From assembly GCA_035433705.1 (NCBI GenBank), contig DAORVK010000059.1, positions 1-18,163 of the forward strand: a stretch of 18,163 nucleotides of DNA. Direction: 5' to 3'. Positions 16,731 through 18,163 of the stretch are shown piece by piece. Source of the DNA: CADEFQ01 sp035433705 (GTDB lineage: Bacteria; Pseudomonadota; Gammaproteobacteria; Steroidobacterales; Steroidobacteraceae). The notes beneath the pieces are model-generated. The model ran no database searches and was not told where the DNA came from. It saw nothing but the letters and a program-made list of their open reading frames with translations. Within the stretch, counting starts at the first letter, position 1. Each line of letters opens with the position of its first letter. A program made the translations under genes and the position numbers.

Positions 16731-18073
16731 CGCGCCCGTCCCTGAACCGGCGGCTGGTGCTGTGGCTGGTGGCCGGAATCGCGCTGATCTGGCTGATGGC
16801 CAGCGCGTGGATGGCCTGGCGCACGCTGCACGAGGTGGACGAGATATTTGACCAGACGCTGGTGCGCACCGCCGCCAGCGTGTTCGCAGTAATGCCGGCA
16901 GCGCCAGTGCAAATCGACCCGGCTCGACTGGCGGACAAGGAAGTCATCGACTCGGACCCCACAGCGCAGCACCCGGCGATCACCGTGCGCGACGCACGCG
17001 GCGAGTTGCTGATCCAGAGCTCCGCAATGCCGGCGTTGGCGTTCGATCCGGGCGATGCGCACTTCCATTCCGTCATCTACCAGAAGCGACGCTGGCGCAT
17101 ATTCCAGCGCTGGGATGCCGGACGACAGTACTGGATCCAGGTCGCGGCACCGCTCGACGAACGCGATGAGTTGATGCGCAAGCTTCTGGCGCCGGCCCTG
17201 CTGGCGCTGCTGGCACTGCTGCTGCTGGTGCCGCCAACGGTTTTTGCAGGCTTGCGTGCAGGTTTGCAGCCACTGCGCCGCTTGACGCGCAGCCTGTCGT
17301 CGAGCACCACGCCCCTGATCCCTGCGATGACCGATGCCCGGGTGCCGATCGAGCTGGCACCGTTCACGCAAGCCATCGACCGGCTCGTCGCGCGCCTCCA
17401 GATGAGCCTCGAACGCGAGCGCCGCTTCACCGCAGATGCCGCGCACGAACTGCGCAATCCTCTGGCCGCACTACGGCTCGAGCTGGACCTGGCCGGGCAG
17501 GACGCCGATGCCGCCGAGCGCGCACTGCACCTGCAACGCTCGCATGAGGCGCTCGATCGCATGCAGCGGCTGGTGACCCAGCTGCTGATGCTGGCGCGGG
17601 TCGAGAATCTCACCGAACTCGACGACGCAGGCCCGCTGCATCTCGCCGAGGTTGCCGAACAGGTTTTGCGCGAGGCGAGCGAACAGGCTGCCGCGCGATC
17701 GATCGTGCTCTCACTCGATCGCGAAGGCGATGATGACCTGGTCCATGGCAGTCACGGGCTACTCGCCATTCTCGTGCAGAACCTGCTCGAAAACGCGTTA
17801 CGCCACGCGCCCGTGCACGGGCACGTGAACGTACGCGTCGCGGGTGGCGCGGAGCGGGTGTCACTCGAAGTCAATGATGATGGCGCAGGATTTTCCCCGG
17901 GGGACGCAGCGCGCCCCGGTGAGCGCTTCCATCGTCCCGAGGGCAGTCTGGGTGAGGGCAGCGGGCTGGGCCTCTCCATCGCACATGCCATCGCCGGTCT
18001 GCATCGTGGCCAACTGGAATTCGGCCGCTCCGGGCTGGGTGGCGCGCGAGTGAGCCTCATCCTGCCGCACTGA
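16727..18073 (+). CDS. QseC/PmrB/BqsS-like membrane sensor histidine kinase
   Basis: Sensor partner of the preceding regulator, 448 residues. TM1 (about 12-30) and TM2 (about 154-175) enclose a periplasmic domain of about 120 residues, followed by a HAMP-like linker. HisKA carries phosphoacceptor His240 (FTADAAHELRNPLAAL). HATPase motifs are NLLENALRHAP around 352-362, DDGAGF at 385-389 and GSGLGLSIAH at 411-420. The periplasmic part has HFH at 112-114 but no RExxE, the Fe(II) motif reported for BqsS, so a different ligand is likely. It starts at ATG 16727, overlapping the regulator stop by four bases, with GGAG about nine bases upstream. It is the last gene of the operon and converges on the partial antiporter gene. 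Confidence 0.95.
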   Translation: MTRPSLNRRLVLWLVAGIALIWLMASAWMAWRTLHEVDEIFDQTLVRTAASVFAVMPAAPVQIDPARLADKEVIDSDPTAQHPAITVRDARGELLIQSSAMPALAFDPGDAHFHSVIYQKRRWRIFQRWDAGRQYWIQVAAPLDERDELMRKLLAPALLALLALLLLVPPTVFAGLRAGLQPLRRLTRSLSSSTTPLIPAMTDARVPIELAPFTQAIDRLVARLQMSLERERRFTADAAHELRNPLAALRLELDLAGQDADAAERALHLQRSHEALDRMQRLVTQLLMLARVENLTELDDAGPLHLAEVAEQVLREASEQAAARSIVLSLDREGDDDLVHGSHGLLAILVQNLLENALRHAPVHGHVNVRVAGGAERVSLEVNDDGAGFSPGDAARPGERFHRPEGSLGEGSGLGLSIAHAIAGLHRGQLEFGRSGLGGARVSLILPH

Positions 18074-18080
18074 ACGGTCA

Positions 18081-18096
18081 CGGCTGCGATCAGCCG
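18081..18096. other. Stem-loop between convergent genes
   Basis: CGGCTG and CAGCCG pair perfectly around a CGAT loop, just after the kinase stop and overlapping the stop of the leftward partial gene. No T-run follows on either strand, so any terminator role is weak. Confidence 0.3.
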
Positions 18097-18163
18097 GCGA
18101 GCAGCAAAGCCTCGGCGTGCTCGATCTCTTCCGGCTGGCCGTAGACGACGACGATGTCGCCCT
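18090..18163 (-). CDS. Partial: C-terminal end of a probable CPA2 cation/proton antiporter (TrkA-C tail)
   Basis: Only the last 23 codons are inside the window; the gene continues beyond the right edge. The tail GDIVVVYGQPEEIEHAEALL followed by LAG and stop resembles the end of TrkA-C domains in KefB/KefC/YbaL-type antiporters, where a 'GD-hydrophobic-xGxPE-xxxxAExxLL' pattern is common. It would be the second K+-related gene in the window, after kup. The short match makes this tentative; other TrkA-C proteins are possible. Confidence 0.55.
   Translation of the reverse strand, partial: GDIVVVYGQPEEIEHAEALLLAG

Noticed and set aside
17810..17821. 12-base palindrome CCCGTGCACGGG in the kinase gene
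   Set aside because: It lies in the coding sequence for the conserved ATPase N-box region; no sign of function beyond coding.

Overview
This 18.2 kb window is GC-rich, densely coded bacterial chromosome. The mix points to a gammaproteobacterium, possibly of the Steroidobacterales/Nevskiales type: a Kup transporter, a FixL/FixJ-like pair, phosphoenolpyruvate carboxylase, a TonB-dependent receptor beside catabolic genes, and a cytochrome b561/PepSY operon with a QseBC/PmrAB/BqsRS-type two-component system. The lineage is inferred from protein style, since there is no rRNA or other marker gene. No IS element, phage gene, tRNA, rRNA or CRISPR array was seen.

Left part (51-4537, minus strand): a tight three-gene unit transcribed right to left. 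It encodes a phospholipase D/cardiolipin synthase-like lipoprotein, a membrane-anchored short-chain dehydrogenase and the Kup potassium transporter. Each junction leaves one base between stop and start. Divergent from it (4617-6352, plus) is a soluble PAS histidine kinase overlapping a FixJ-type response regulator. It converges on ppc (6361-9087, minus).

Middle (9088-14138): a near-perfect 74-bp palindrome lies between the start of ppc and the end of a TonB-dependent receptor gene (9196-11733, minus). A divergent amidohydrolase (12006-12893, plus) and a convergent class III CoA-transferase (12909-14138, minus) follow. Together they suggest uptake and CoA-dependent breakdown of an organic substrate, but the substrate cannot be read from the sequence.

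Right part (14389-18163): an unrecognised membrane-anchored protein, then a four-gene plus-strand operon: PepSY periplasmic protein, b-type cytochrome, OmpR-family response regulator and histidine kinase. A perfect CTTAAG-N5-CTTAAG direct repeat lies just upstream. This matches the boxes bound by PmrA/QseB and BqsR-type regulators, so the operon probably autoregulates and may respond to metal or redox state. The right edge holds the last 23 codons of a convergent gene resembling the TrkA-C end of a KefB/KefC-type cation/proton antiporter.

The strongest second looks are the palindrome at 9114-9187, the regulator box with its redox operon, and the one-base-spaced lipid/SDR/potassium operon.
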